Origin: Magnolia sinica
Taxonomy: Eukaryota > Streptophyta > Magnoliopsida > Magnoliales > Magnoliaceae
Direction: 5' to 3'
NCBI RefSeq assembly: GCF_029962835.1
Contig: NC_080588.1
Location: 29,311,501-29,375,500, forward strand
Length of the DNA stretch: 64,000 nucleotides
Within the stretch, counting starts at the first letter, position 1, and the number at the start of each line of letters is the position of its first letter. A program made the position numbers and the translations under genes. Under the pieces are notes generated by a model. It made no database searches. It had not been told where the DNA came from and saw only the letters and a program-made list of their open reading frames with translations. Below are positions 34,390 to 46,362 of the stretch, piece by piece.

Positions 34390-35219
34390 ACTTTAAGTTA
34401 TGGTGCTCCTACTTGCATTGGATCATCTGAATAGTACAATCAATCGATCTGAACTGTCAATTAAATTCAAAACATGTTTCTTCGGATACCATAAAAAATT
34501 ACAACGATTTAATGATCATATCAATCTAAATTTGGCCTTATTTTTTGTACCCGTTATTTTTCTGAGCAATGGTTAGGATTTCTAAATGAAAGATATCCTT
34601 TGAAATCATAAACAATCCAAAATGGGCCCTGAAAATTGGATCAAATAGTTGATTTTATGTAATGATCCTAACCGTCAATATTAAATTTTACTATTATCAG
34701 ATTGTTATGGTAGCACATGAAATGAGCAAAGTGTCCCAATTCGGACACCGCTGAGAGCACCGAAGCTTTGCTATTGTTTTTACATAATTTTTGTTTTGGA
34801 TCGAGGACGGGGATTAGTTACCACCCCGGTAAAGTAGACAAGATGAAGCAAAACACAAATATCAGCTTGATCCAAAACGTCCGATGCTCTCAGTAAGTTT
34901 TTAATTTAATCTCTGCTGTGTGTTCTACTTGCGCCTTGGATCTGCCTCAATTTAAGCTTGTACCGTGACGGAAAGAAACATGGAAGAACGGTGTTCATAA
35001 ACCCATAAATCACGGTGTCTCTTCGGATCCCTAGCCTGTTCCAGCAGGGTAGTGTTATAGTTGGATTTACAGATTTAGCCGTTTGATAAATGCGTGCGGG
35101 TGCGCCATGATTTGACAGTGCTACTCAGTTCAAAATGAACAACCATGACCCAAGTACGGGGATAAGTAGATATGAAGCATGTAACGCGCGTTCAGCCATA
35201 TAATATTAGAATGAATTCT
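34390..35219. other. Intergenic, GAUT upstream flank
   Basis: AT-rich sequence without recognisable genes. GAUT upstream regulatory sequence may lie here, but no specific site could be supported. Confidence 0.4.
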
Positions 35220-35810
35220 TATTCATTTTAATAAAAGAACCTGATACCATTTTGTTTTAATGACTGAAACGACATTCCATACCATTCGGCATATTTAATA
35301 AGCCTGACGGACGTAGGCTTTAATAATTGTCCAATCTCTTCCTTTATTTTATGTATCACTTCTTTTGTCACCCGCTATAACAGTTGTTTATACTGTTGAT
35401 ATCCTTCTTTTATTGGTAGTCTATTCTTAATCAGACTATGATCTAACCCCGGCATCTCGTGATAGTCTCATGCGAAGCAGTCGATGAACTTTCCAAGCAT
35501 GCCAGTAAGCTCGACTTTGTCTTGCGGCCTAAGCAACCCACTGATAAAAGTTGGCTAAGGATCTTGGTCGGCTCTTATGTTCAAACTTGGGCCTAAGAGT
35601 CTTCCAACTCATCAGGTGCTTCCTTCAATTCCATTTCTTCTTCATCGGTCGGGACATCTATGCCAGTCAAATTTATGAAACAACTATCATTGACATCCCT
35701 CGGGCTTTCTTCAAGCCTTCTTATTCTGGCAGTGAAGTTGGCCATTCGTTGTTGTCATGCCTTGAAAATCGACACCCAAGTATGAAGGCTCCAATCCCGA
35801 GTTACTGGGT
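35220..35810 (-). pseudogene. Ty3/gypsy pol remnant (RT N-terminus)
   Basis: Minus-strand reading gives the linker (VPTDEEEMELKEAPDELED) followed by FISGLLRPQDKVELTGM, KFIDCFA, DYHEMPGLDHSLI, NRLPIK and KIKEEIGQLLK, the segment just upstream of the gypsy RT fingers. Several in-frame stops interrupt it; CFA*DYHEMPG looks like a Trp codon turned to TGA. No catalytic core remains. It is a different lineage from the Athila-like pol at 61,258-62,493. Confidence 0.7.
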
Positions 35811-36645
35811 GTGAACCTAGCAAAAATACACGTGAGTGAGCTCTCATGTACTTGCACAGTCCAATTAACATTCATACATTATCAATAATCAGAGTAGCTT
35901 TAAATCAGCAACATCAAAAGTCAAGCAGAGATAATTAAACCCAGAAATATATGGTTAATATTCAAAATATACAATTCTAAAAGTAGTGTCCATCCAAATG
36001 AGAATTATACAAGCCACAATATACATACCCAAAACAATTAAAGTGTAAAGTTTTTAGTTTTGGTCTAATCTTCCAAAACATAACAGTGGTGGTGCAAGCC
36101 AATCTTAGCCTACCCCTCTGAGATCTCGATAGTACCTACATCGATAATATCGTCCGGTTGGTATTTTAAAACATTATTCCAAGTGAATGTGAGTAACTAA
36201 CTCAGTGATTCCATTAGTTCTAGGTTATACATATTATCAACTCAATCAGCGTAGGCAATAATGAAATAAAAAATCAATCACTTCTTAAATATTCTTATTA
36301 AATGCATATATGAAGTTATGACATGATGTATGCCCTTTCCAACAAGCACTCCCTCACAAGCGACTTCAATGCCTATTTCGTATATCCCAACATCTCCTCA
36401 CAAGCGATACCACCGCCCAATCTCAAAATCATATCTAATGCGATGCAATGAATGCGTATATCAGCCGAGTAGTTATTAAATTCCATTCATCTAATATATT
36501 GGGGAAGCTAGGGTATCTTCATTTTATCGTGGTCTCAACTGGATCACAAAGCTCGGGACGGCCGAAGTGGCTCCTTGCCTATGTCCTTTATTCGTTTTTG
36601 GGCTCATCACTAAAGCAACAACTCTTAAGCCAATGAGGGACTAAC
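35811..36645. other. Unassigned repeat-like sequence
   Basis: Non-coding. Words such as GCGATGCAATGAATGCGTATATCAGCCGA resemble part of the LTR at 37,440-37,560 and suggest an LTR remnant, but no ends could be set. Confidence 0.35.
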
Positions 36646-37022
36646 TGTTCGCAACCCCAAGTGTAGGGTCGCAATGTAGTAATAACTCGATGAGACCGAG
36701 GTTGAATCTACAAGGACTTAACTTGTAGGTATTATGAAAACAATTAGAATTAGAACCAGGATGAGATCTAAACTAAAATCTTGAATAGTTGAGAATAACT
36801 GTGAATAAACTATCAATAACCAAAAAAAGAAAAAAGAAAAAAAAAGAAGAAGAGGGGGAACTAGAGCACCAAGGATACACTTGTAGCTATTAAAATGCTA
36901 CCTTACTTGATTCAACAAACACAACTAGAATCGAAGTCCTTTCCTATCCAATTTGAAGATAAAACAATTGAAGCACAGTATGAACTTATCATTGAAATAG
37001 TTCACACATGAAGAACCATTGT
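36646..37022 (-). repeat. Athila-like LTR fragment, left part
   Basis: Starts TGTTCGCAACCCCAAGTGTA and contains GTAGTAATAACTCGATGAGACCGAGG, the inverted version of the LTR terminus at 7,880-7,959 and the same orientation as 56,002 onward. The LTR is interrupted at 37,023 by a solo LTR and resumes at 41,199. Confidence 0.75.
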
Positions 37023-38595
37023 TGTCACACCCCAAACTGAGAAATCGGAATCACAAAATTTTCGATCGCCGAATCCGGCGCCGACAGCTTCCGTAGTACC
37101 CCATTCTCGGGTCCCGGCACCCATACACCAGGTTCCGATCCTGGGATTCTACAAGGAGGATTTCTAACATGATTTTGATTCGTAATAAGCATAACCATAA
37201 GCATAACTCACGAACAATAACCACAAGAATGCCATCACAAAATCCACTATGATCAAAAACTTTGAGTACAATGCGTATAAAGGGAAATACAAGATAGTGA
37301 AATATAACAAAAACTCCAGAAGCTAGATTGCACACTCCAATTGCGGCGAGGCTATGGCTGTGTCCTGGCGTCACTTGTACGCATCAATCGTGCATAAGCT
37401 TATAAAAAGCTTAGAAGGTGGTGTAAGTGTGTGCGTAAAATGAACATACTCAGAATGCAATGCTAGAGTAATGCGGAATCATACTGATGGGTACATGAAT
37501 GCAATCAGCCGTACCAAAGCTATGCGATGCAAGATATGAATGTTATCGGCCATATCAAGACCATGCGATGTGAGATGCAAATCAAACATGTCAATCCTTA
37601 TCTAAATCCTCACACAGCTCATCAAATATCAGTACAGTTCTCATTTTGGATAATCACCGGGGTCTAGTACACTCTACGCCAGCTTGCTGCCCCTATCCGA
37701 ACGCACAACTAGGTGAGTTGAAGAGACCTCACTATCCGCCTGCCAATATCGGGCCCGGCTCATCGATAGCAGACCGATTCCTCAAGCTGGTCAAACTCAA
37801 CCTAGAAATTGCCCCCTCACTTAGGCAGGTAAGGTCACACCCCTTTTTAACCGACCACCACACAGTGGGAGACGCGGCCTACTGGTATACGGCCCTCGCG
37901 CGCTCATGTATCCACTCGGTCTTGACAGTGGAGTCATCCTCTGGAACCATCGGGTTTAGAAATTTTCACCCAGGGATATTTATGGCGCCCCGATGCTAGA
38001 ATCAGTATTTTCAGTATCCAATCCAACTACCCATGATGTATCTGTGGAGGCTATGGCCCTGATGTCGCTAGGGCATACAATAATCACAATCACACAAATG
38101 TAAGTGTATGAATCATACTATCAGTCATAAAACAATCCTGCGCATACCACGTGCTCATGTAGGGAAACTCCGCCTATCAGAGAGCCCATAAACAATCTGC
38201 CTAAGGGCATATGCTATGATCAGTCACTCCTCATATCAAGCATACATATGATGCGTATGAGCATGAATCATGGAGCTATACTAAACATTTTATATGGTGA
38301 TGTACTTTGTTCATAACGAAAATGGGTCTAGACGGCCTATACACTACAAGTATGGGCCTGTCAATGGGCCCTAAAGAGAGTGACAATGCAGACATTTAAC
38401 CAACATCATCCGTACAATGTGGACATCGAACCATCATCACTCCTAAGGCACAGCTTGCCATGAACATCATTATATAAATCATGGTGGAATCTCACATAGC
38501 AATGGGCCTCATATGCATCACATTCGGCCCACACATAGGCCTTATATACATCTCATTGGGCCTCATATACAACAAGTGGGCTGATTAAATGGGCC

Positions 38596-38675
38596 GACCA
38601 AATGGGCCGATCGAATGGGTCGATCAAAATGGGCCGACCAAATGGGCCGATCGAATGGGTCGATCAAAATGGGCC
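38596..38675. repeat. 40-bp tandem repeat, two perfect units
   Basis: Two identical 40-bp units, each beginning GACCAAATGGGCCGATCGAA, within a longer degenerate TGGGCC array (about 38,500-38,720). Confidence 0.9.
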
Positions 38676-38752
38676 GAATCAAATGGGCCGAGTTAAATGG
38701 GCCAAGTTGGATAGGCCAATTCAAAAGGTCAAACCCAACTCTATTTAGAAAT

Positions 38753-38754
<2 letters not shown>

Positions 38755-38827
<73 letters not shown>

Positions 38828-38840
38828 TACATGTATATAT
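38755..38840. repeat. (AT)n(AC)n microsatellite
   Basis: AT run followed by AC run inside the solo LTR. Confidence 0.95.
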
Positions 38841-39947
38841 ACAAATGAATCGCATCAAAAGATCAACTGGACTATCTCACAGATGGCAGTGGAGATAATG
38901 ATTTTCACCGTTATAAAATTTCAGGGCCCACCATCAAGTTCATTTTCCATCTAGTTTGTTGTAAGTCACAAAGACCTGGTTGGGAGGAAAAACAAATATT
39001 AATTTAATCCAAAACTGTTGAGGTTCAAAGGATTTCAATGGTAAGCGTTCATCCCTCCATTGCTTACTTTGGTGTGGTCCACTTGATAAATCTGCCTCAT
39101 TTTTGTAGTCTTAAGCCTTAAAATTATCTTCCACAATGGTTGGACGATTTGGATGCAACACATGCATCATGGTGGGTCTCATAGGGATGGACAGCATAAA
39201 TAAGGCACATGCCTCATGGTGGGGGCCACACTAATGGAAAGTGTGGAACACATACATCAGTGGGTCCCACATGGGGCCCACCAAAATGTTTATTTTCCAC
39301 CCAACCAGTTGATAAGGTCACACAGACCTGTATGAAGAGGAAAAACAAATTTCATAATGATCCAAAACTTCTATTACCCAAAAAGGGTTTCAATGGCAGA
39401 CATTCAATCACATTGTTCCCTATGATGTGGGCCACCTGAGTTCCAGGTATGGCTGATTTTTGGGGTGGTCCATAGCCAGAAGGGGGCCCTTAAAATGCAT
39501 GGTGTGGATGTTTCACACACATCACGATGGGACCTATAGTGGGGCCCACGGACCCAACGTCCAAGCAGCGGACGCTCAGCATCCTCTGGATGCTGACAGC
39601 AACAACGTCCCTGTTGCTATATTATTTTTTTTGAAAATAGGTTTTTCAGCAGTTTTTTGTAGGTAGGGCCCGCATCTGAAAAATCCAACCCATCCATTGG
39701 ATTTCATGACTCGAGACAATCTAAATGAGCCCAATATTCGATGTATTTTGGTGCGAAGAAACATCAAGGTAAATTTTAACGGTTAAACCACTATTCCCTA
39801 TGGTATGGTCCGCCTGATAATCGAATTAGCCTCATATTTTGGCTCAACGTCTAAAATGGGTAGGAAATAGGATGGACAGCGCGGATCAGCCCCATGCATC
39901 AAGGTGGGGCCTGCATGAGTGGTCCACCCAAGGCTTGTTGAACCATG

Positions 39948-39949
<2 letters not shown>

Positions 39950-39983
<34 letters not shown>

Positions 39984-40022
39984 TATATATATATATATAT
40001 ATATAGATATATATATATATAT
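39950..40022. repeat. (AT)n microsatellite
   Basis: AT units with two GATAT interruptions. Confidence 0.95.
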
Positions 40023-40327
40023 GTTGCCTAACACCACACTGTCATCTCACTTCACTGCTTGCCACACGACTACTGGCCACGTCCAGTGTCCTTGGATGCT
40101 GGACACTCTGGATATAACACAGGCAGCATGGTGGGTCCCACATGGACATGGCCCACCTGTTTGGATTGACATGATATTTGTGTTTTTCCTTCCATCCAGA
40201 CCCACTAACGTGCTGGACGGTGTAAATCCAACACATCCGTCAGGTGGGTCCCATGAAGGTGAATGGCATGGATAAAATATACACTTCATGGTGGGCCACA
40301 CACACAACCACACTATCATCCACACAA

Positions 40328-40337
40328 GAGAGATAGG

Positions 40338-40369
<32 letters not shown>

Positions 40370-40390
40370 TAGAGAGAGAGAGAAAGAGAT
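40328..40390. repeat. (GA)n microsatellite
   Basis: Interrupted GA run; a second one is at 40,786-40,817. Both lie at positions conserved in LTR copy A. Confidence 0.95.
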
Positions 40391-40784
40391 CGGTGAGAAG
40401 GGGAGGGACCCCGCCACTATGGGCCCTCCCTAAATACAAAGCATACATCAAGATGGGTCCCACCATATGTGGGCCCTCGAATAACAAAATTGATGGTTAG
40501 ATCACCCACCTATTGGCCTTCTTCTTGCTCCCTTAGCCTCCTTAGCTCCTATGCTCAACTTTTAACGGTGGATGATGGAGTTTTGATGGTGGGGATGAGA
40601 GATGAGAGGGTGGGCCACACTTGTTGTTTTGGGAGAGCTTGGAAAGGCTTGGACGTGTGGTATTTTGGGTTGCTTGGGAGTGAAGAGAGGGAATGAGAGA
40701 GTGTGTGAAGTGATGGGTGAAAAGGGATGGGATGATGTGTGATGGGTGATGGGTGGAGTGATGGGGTTGTAAGAAAGGGATGGG

Positions 40785-40819
<35 letters not shown>

Positions 40820-41198
40820 GACTTTGGGAATGGGAAGGGATGGGTTATTGTACTTGGGGTATGGAGTGTACTTGATTTGTACTTGACATTGATTGATTGA
40901 TTGATGTGACATGTTGTAGAGATTCTCTCAGAATTCGCAACGCATGGCGTTTCTTTAGAATGAACACGGGCCCACATTTCCTAGCCTGGGTATCGAATCG
41001 GTGCGCGAGTCACGGCGTTGGAACCACGACGACAGCGGGGTTGCTAGGGTACAAGTTTCGAGTCGAGCTGACTTCAGTATGTAGGACTCGGCTTAAGATC
41101 GCGCCCAAACGTCGAATACAGGTCGAGGGTTGTCAAAATTCGATCGGAAGGACCGCAGAAGCCTACGGAACGGTACGGTCAAGGATGTGGGTCTTATA

Positions 41199-41390
41199 AT
41201 TGTAAAGATTGGAAGGGAATTCAACCATCCACTATGCCCAGGAGACAATGGTGAATCACAAATTTTACTAATCTCAACAACATCAAAACAGATAAGAAGA
41301 TATTCAAAGTCATCACAGCATCTATTGTAATTTGAGTCATAATAAATCATAAAAAACTGAAAGTATTCCTTAATTCAAACTTATAACATC
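41199..41390 (-). repeat. Athila-like LTR fragment, right part
   Basis: Continues the LTR interrupted at 37,022. CTATGCCCAGGAGACAATGG and the CAAAGTCATCACAGCATC... block match 56,335-56,575 in the same orientation. The far edge is approximate. Confidence 0.65.
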
Positions 41391-41899
41391 CAAGTTTTTC
41401 CAGTCCGAGTACATACTCGTGCCCGAGAATTCCAGGTGTTAATAATGTAAAACTTGGATGCTTCAAAATCGCACATTTTAAAAAAAAATCACATCCAGTT
41501 ACATTCACGAAGGTAACCATTCATGAGAGTAAAATCAATAATATTTATTATTCCATTAGAGTAAAAGAATTCAATAAATCCTCAAATGCCCTTTCAATGG
41601 GAGCTTATTACATTATCAAAGATTGCAGCGAAAAATAAATGAAAGTAATTGTGCACTATTCTTCTTCTCTATTTGAACCTATCTTCCACAGAACGGTCAT
41701 CGTCTGTTACATCAACCTGTAATTCACCTGCAACATTTGTATTGTTGGAGAGGGTCAATGCCCTACTCATAGTGATTGTTGTCCTTTAAAGTTTACAATG
41801 ATTCAAGTGATTCATAAGAATAATAGAAGGGTTCTGATACATTTCATACTCCATAAATACAAGTGGTATCGGTATGCGTAAACATTCTATATGAAATGC
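41391..41899. other. Unassigned sequence
   Basis: Non-coding. Begins with an inverted pair ACATCCAAGTTTT / AAACTTGGATG (41,388-41,462). No gene or element ends found. Confidence 0.35.
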
Positions 41900-42417
41900 T
41901 GTAAGTACTATGGTTCTAGCTCCAATAATTGTCAAATTTGGTAGTGCTAAAACCTCTTAGAATCTGTGTCTTGTGTAGCTCTTTTACATCATGAAGACTT
42001 TGCATCACTCAAGAACAAAGGTCTTTACTTCAAGAAAGGCAAGATTACATGATCTTATTCGAGTACACCATTAAGTGAGTGTTCGATATTCAACATTCAT
42101 AATTCAAGCTCCAAGTTAAGACAAAGTCTTTGTACTTTGAACCTCAAGCTCAAGATTCAAGATATTTCAAGTTCAAGCTTCTTAAAGCTACAAATTCAAG
42201 TTTGAATATTCTTCAAAAGGTCTCAAGTTCAAGCTTTATCCTTTAACAAGATTTCAAGCTTCATGAACTTCAAAGAATAACTATCAACTGAAGAAAAAGA
42301 GATGTTAATGTTCATGCATCATGGTTAAGGTATGAATGACCTTAGATTGACCTTAGGGTAGGTCATTTTGATTACATAATTCAATTATATCATTTTATAA
42401 GTGAATAGACTGTTTCT

Positions 42418-42797
42418 CGACTAGTCCTAGACTCTGCATGACTAGTCCTAGCACTGGCTCGACCAGTCCAAGAAACTCCTCGACCAGTCCTAAGTTTGTT
42501 GCAGATTTTCATAATTTTTTGTTAAGCTATGACCAGTCCTGGAGACTGCTCGACCAGTCGTGTGAATAGTGCTCGACTCGTTCACGACCAGTCCTGCAGC
42601 TACGACTCAAAGTCTAGCAACTATTCCAGGTTCCACACGACTAGTCGTAGACAGGTCATAATCAGTCGTGGAGGTTCCTCGACTGATCGTGGAAGGCCTA
42701 CGACCAGTTGTGGAATGACTTTATCTTATCGCACTCAAAATTTCAAAAATCAGTTGGTCCTACGACCAGTCGTAATGTCCACAGGACCAGTCATGAA
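42418..42797 (+). promoter_or_regulatory. CGACCAGTCG dyad cluster in U3
   Basis: About thirteen variants of CTCGACCAGTCCTAG / ACGACTAGTCGTAG / CGACCAGTCGTA fall within 380 bp, ending 16 bp before the TATA box. Spacing is irregular, so it is not a simple tandem array. Confidence 0.8.
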
Positions 42798-42812
42798 CGT
42801 GATTTCTTCACC

Positions 42813-42820
42813 TATAAATA
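42813..42820 (+). promoter_or_regulatory. Solo LTR TATA box
   Basis: TATAAATA in CACCTATAAATAGAACACG, right after the dyad cluster. Confidence 0.6.
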
Positions 42821-45082
42821 GAACACGAATTTCAGAGTTTTTCATTCAATTAAAGATAAATCAATATGCCACTCTGAGAGATAAGTTAGTGTTCTTTTTA
42901 AGCTATATTGTGCTCATTTAATATTCTCTTAATTTAGAGTTATTATATTTGATTTGGTATTCTATATTCCATTCATGTTTGAAGAAGGGATTGAGGATTA
43001 CCCTTTTTGGAATCAAAATCAAATAGAGCTAGCCCAACTTGATTTAATTTAAAATCAATTTAGAACATAGAACCATTTCATAAGTGAGTTTGGACATTGA
43101 ACTTCTACGTTGAAATTTTACTCCGATTTGGTTCTACCGGGCGGTATCAAAAAGAGAATATCCAGGTATTTTACATTATTGTAAATTTCTATTTTGGTTT
43201 TTGAGATTGTACTAGAAAAATCTCTGTTTTGGTTTGTCTGAGGTGATCTAGAAAACTCAGAGTGTAGGATTTTTGAATTGTTAAGCCCACTTGAAAGACA
43301 CGATTGTGAGTATTTTAGGTGAACTTGGAAAAACTTATTTTCATAGTGAACACTAATATCCATTGTGTGAGGATATTAGGAGTGGAGTAGTTGTGTGGCT
43401 ATTTTTCTAAACAGTTGGTGTACACACACAAGCGAACCACTATAATTTCTAGTGTTGTGGTTTGAATGTTTATTTCTTTTTGTGAATGGTTGTAATTTTC
43501 CTTATTACATTTGTGGAGAATGTTCTAATCCTTATGTGGATGTGTGGGAATATTGTAATAGCTTAGATTTCCTTTCTTGCTATTTATTTATTTATTCCTC
43601 TATATAAAGTTTGAGTTTTTGATACACAAACCGTTCTAGTAAGGTTGTCCTGTCATAAACCCTTGGTTTTTATGGTGTAAGGTTGTCCTTAGAACAACAA
43701 TTGTTATCAACCTCTCAATACTTGTTCTTTTGAGGTTGTCTTTAAATTAAACATCGTGGGATTATCTATTGCTATCTGTATTTAATTTATTTAAATTCTA
43801 CTGTTAAGTTTTAATTTGGCATAGTCCTATTCAACCCCCCCGCCTTTAGGACATATAGCTCAGCCTTTTCAAATGCATACCTAGCAAAGTATGTGTAGTC
43901 TTGAAAAGGCCAAGCTATATGTCCTAGAGGGGGGGTGAATAGGACAATGCCAAATAAAAACTTATAACAGCGGAATTAATATGAATATGATAGCCAAAGT
44001 AAATCACAATGCAGTAAATTAAAATAACCTCAAAATTCAGATCTTGAGAGGTTGATACAAACGTTGTTCTAAGGACAACCTTACACCAAAAACAGAGTTT
44101 ATGGTAGGACAACCTTATTCCTAGAAAGATCTTTGTATCAAGTCTCAAACCGAAGAGGAATACAATAATAAATATAAATTGAATTGAAATAACTTGTAAT
44201 TAAAAATGTATTGTTCTAGGGACAGCCATACACCATAAAAATGGCAGGGCAACCTTGCTGGAACAACTTTCAAATGAAATTGAAAATCAAGCGATAAAGG
44301 AATAGCAGAAAATAAATTCTAAGCTATTACAACATTCTCACAAAGCTTGAATTAAATAATTACAACATTCACCACCATACATACATCCCACAAAAGAATA
44401 ATTAAAAATTAGAAGAATAAATCAATCAAACACAAGGGTTTATAGTGGTTCGCCTGTGTGTTCACCAACTGTTAAACAACAGCCACACAAAAGCTACTCC
44501 ACTCCTAATATCCTCACACAGGGGATATTAGCGTTCACTAAAAATAGGTTTTCCCAGGTTCACCCAAAACCCTTACAATTGTGTCTTTGTATGTGGGCTT
44601 ACACAATTAAAAAACCCCACTTCTGAGTTTTCCTGGCTTTCCTCAGATAACCAATATAACAAGATTTTTCTGGCAAATCTTGAAAGAAACCAAAATAATA
44701 GAAAGGAATTTACAATATGTAAAATACCTGAATATCTCCTTCGTTGTAGCAGCCCGGTAGAACTAAATCAAAGTAGATGATTGAATGTCCAAGTTCAATG
44801 TCCAGTACTCGATTACAATGGTTCTAATTCTAATAGATTTTAAATTAAACCAAATAGGGCTTGCCTTAATTGATTGTGATTCCAAAGAAAGGGAATAACA
44901 ATTCCTCTTATCAAATCAGATTGGAATAGCAGAAACAAAATCAATTAAATAAAGCTAAGGAAAGAGAATATTAAATAAGCACACTTAGCTTAGATGGAGC
45001 ACAGAATTATCTCTCAGAAGTTCGACGAAGATTGGCTTGAATACTTTTATTAATTCAATGATTTCTTCTGAGATTCGTGCAC

Positions 45083-45090
45083 TATTTATA
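45083..45090 (-). promoter_or_regulatory. LTR TATA box (3' LTR)
   Basis: TATAAATA in sense direction, directly downstream of the dyad cluster. The 5' LTR copy is at 53,973-53,980. Confidence 0.65.
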
Positions 45091-45097
45091 AGAGAGA

Positions 45098-45492
45098 AGA
45101 TCGGGCCTTCGACTGGTCTAGAGTGCTCTTCGACTAGTCGAAGCACTAACAGATATTTGAAAAATCCGTCGAGATATGCTCTGACCGTTCTACGACTGGT
45201 CGAAGCTCTCCTACGACTGGTCGTAGGTCACCTACGACTGGTCGTAGGTTTCCTTCGACTCGTCGTAGGTCCTGAAAATCTTCGCTGGACTTCGAGTCGA
45301 AGATTGTACGACTGGTCGAAGAGCAGTCGACACTGTTCCTACGACTGGTCGAACAGATTCCTGGACTAGTCGAAGGCTAACAGATTTTATCCGGAATTTG
45401 TAACAAACTCACGACTGGTCGAGGAATTTCTTAGACTGGTCGAAGCAAGTCTAGGACTAGTCGAAGAAGGCCTAGGACTAGTCGAAGAACAG
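45098..45492 (-). promoter_or_regulatory. CGACTGGTCG dyad cluster (3' LTR)
   Basis: About thirteen copies of ACGACTGGTCGAAG, CGACTAGTCGAAG or ACGACTGGTCGTAGG in U3 immediately upstream of the TATA box. Arms CGAC/GTCG pair around a two-base centre. Confidence 0.85.
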
Positions 45493-45900
45493 ACCAATCA
45501 CATGTAAAATAAACATTCGGTTTATGTATCCGAAATGACCTACTTCTAAGGTCAACCTATGGTCAATCAAACCTCAACCATGAAGTATGGACATTGAAAC
45601 ATTAGGAACAAGAGACCTTGAAGTATGAGCCTTGAAGTCTTGATGTCGATCAAACCTTGATGTAGCTCAATCTTGAAAGTGTACAAACTGCCTTGAACTC
45701 TTCTTGAAGTCTTGCAGCTTGAGTCTTGTCTTGTGAGCAGTTCTTTCATTCAAGATCTTGAGTCTTGTCTTGTGAGCTTAGCTTGTTCATGAATGTTGAT
45801 CCTTGAAAGAGCTTCACTTAAGCAAGTTATATATAACATAACAGTGATTTTGTCATCACAAATTTGACAACAGACAGGGATATAAACTATAGCACTTACA

Positions 45901-45917
45901 ATCTCCCCCTTTGTCAA
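45901..45917 (-). other. Polypurine tract
   Basis: Sense strand TTGACAAAGGGGGAGAT directly abuts the 3' LTR start. Confidence 0.9.
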
Positions 45918-46362
45918 ATTAGTGACAAAACATATAATCAAGATAAACAAGAGTAAAACAACTGGTTAATACCTGCAAATTAATATTCAATATTCAACAT
46001 TCAACCAGTTTCATTCAATTAGATCAAACATATACTCAAGATACATATACTCCCCTTGACTCCCCACTCCCCCTGAGTAACATAACCAATGCTACTCCTC
46101 TCATAATCACATTAAGAACAAACCATTCTCCCCCTTTTTGTCACAATATGACAAAGGAGAACTAAATAAAGAAAGTCATGAGAGGAAATATGAGGAAGTA
46201 AGAGAGTATAGCAAAAGAGTCATAGAGATACTCAAGATAGCATCACATATATCCAGCATAAATATTACATCAAAAACAAATATCCAGCATAAAATCCAAC
46301 TCAAACTCAAGCAAACAAGTGCTAAGTAATAAAGTTATTACAGACCAGAAGTCTCATAAAAA
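45918..46362. other. Untranslated stretch between ORF3 and PPT
   Basis: Contains a second G-rich/pyrimidine tract (CTCCCCCTTTTTGTCACAATATGAC at 46,131-46,154 on the plus strand), which resembles the PPT and could be a duplicate. No ORF in the sense direction. Confidence 0.5.

Larger units (their letters stand above)
37023..41198 (+). mobile_element. 4.18-kb solo LTR with ATTGT duplication (copy B)
   Basis: From TGTCACACCCCAAACTGAG to GATGTGGGTCTTATA, flanked by the perfect duplication ATTGT (37,018-37,022 and 41,199-41,203). It splits an older Athila-like LTR. TGTCACACCCC starts are known from Del/Tekay-type chromovirus LTRs, so that lineage is likely but not proven. Inside are a GC-rich 5' third, a TGGGCC repeat block (38,500-38,720), AT and GA microsatellites and many GTGGGGCCCACC-type words. 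No coding sequence and no second LTR. Confidence 0.85.
41900..43871 (+). mobile_element. Solo SIRE-type copia LTR with AATGC duplication
   Basis: 1,972 bp from TGTAAGTACTATGG to CAGCCTTTTCA, flanked by the perfect duplication AATGC (41,895-41,899 and 43,872-43,876). It is homologous along its length, with substantial divergence, to the LTRs of the full-length element next door, which lie in opposite orientation. It carries a dyad cluster, a TATA box and a CCTATTCAACCCCCCCGCC block before its end. Confidence 0.92.
43902..45900 (-). repeat. 3' LTR of the full-length copia element
   Basis: 1,999 bp; sense start TGTAAGTGCTATAG, sense end GGCCTTTTCA. Carries about 13 CGACTGGTCG-type dyads, including a 42-bp segment with two dyads (about 45,229-45,270) missing from the other LTR. 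Confidence 0.95.

Noticed and set aside
35551..35814. 87-codon plus-strand ORF
   Set aside because: It is the antisense of a decayed gypsy pol segment readable on the minus strand.
37646..37999. 117-codon ORF in the solo LTR
   Set aside because: Lies in a non-coding LTR; no recognisable domain and not conserved as a frame in copies A or C.
45037..45369. 110-codon plus-strand ORF with LRLVVG repeats (and its twin at 53,927-54,217)
   Set aside because: Antisense reading of the CGACTGGTCG dyad cluster in the LTR; the regularity comes from the repeats.
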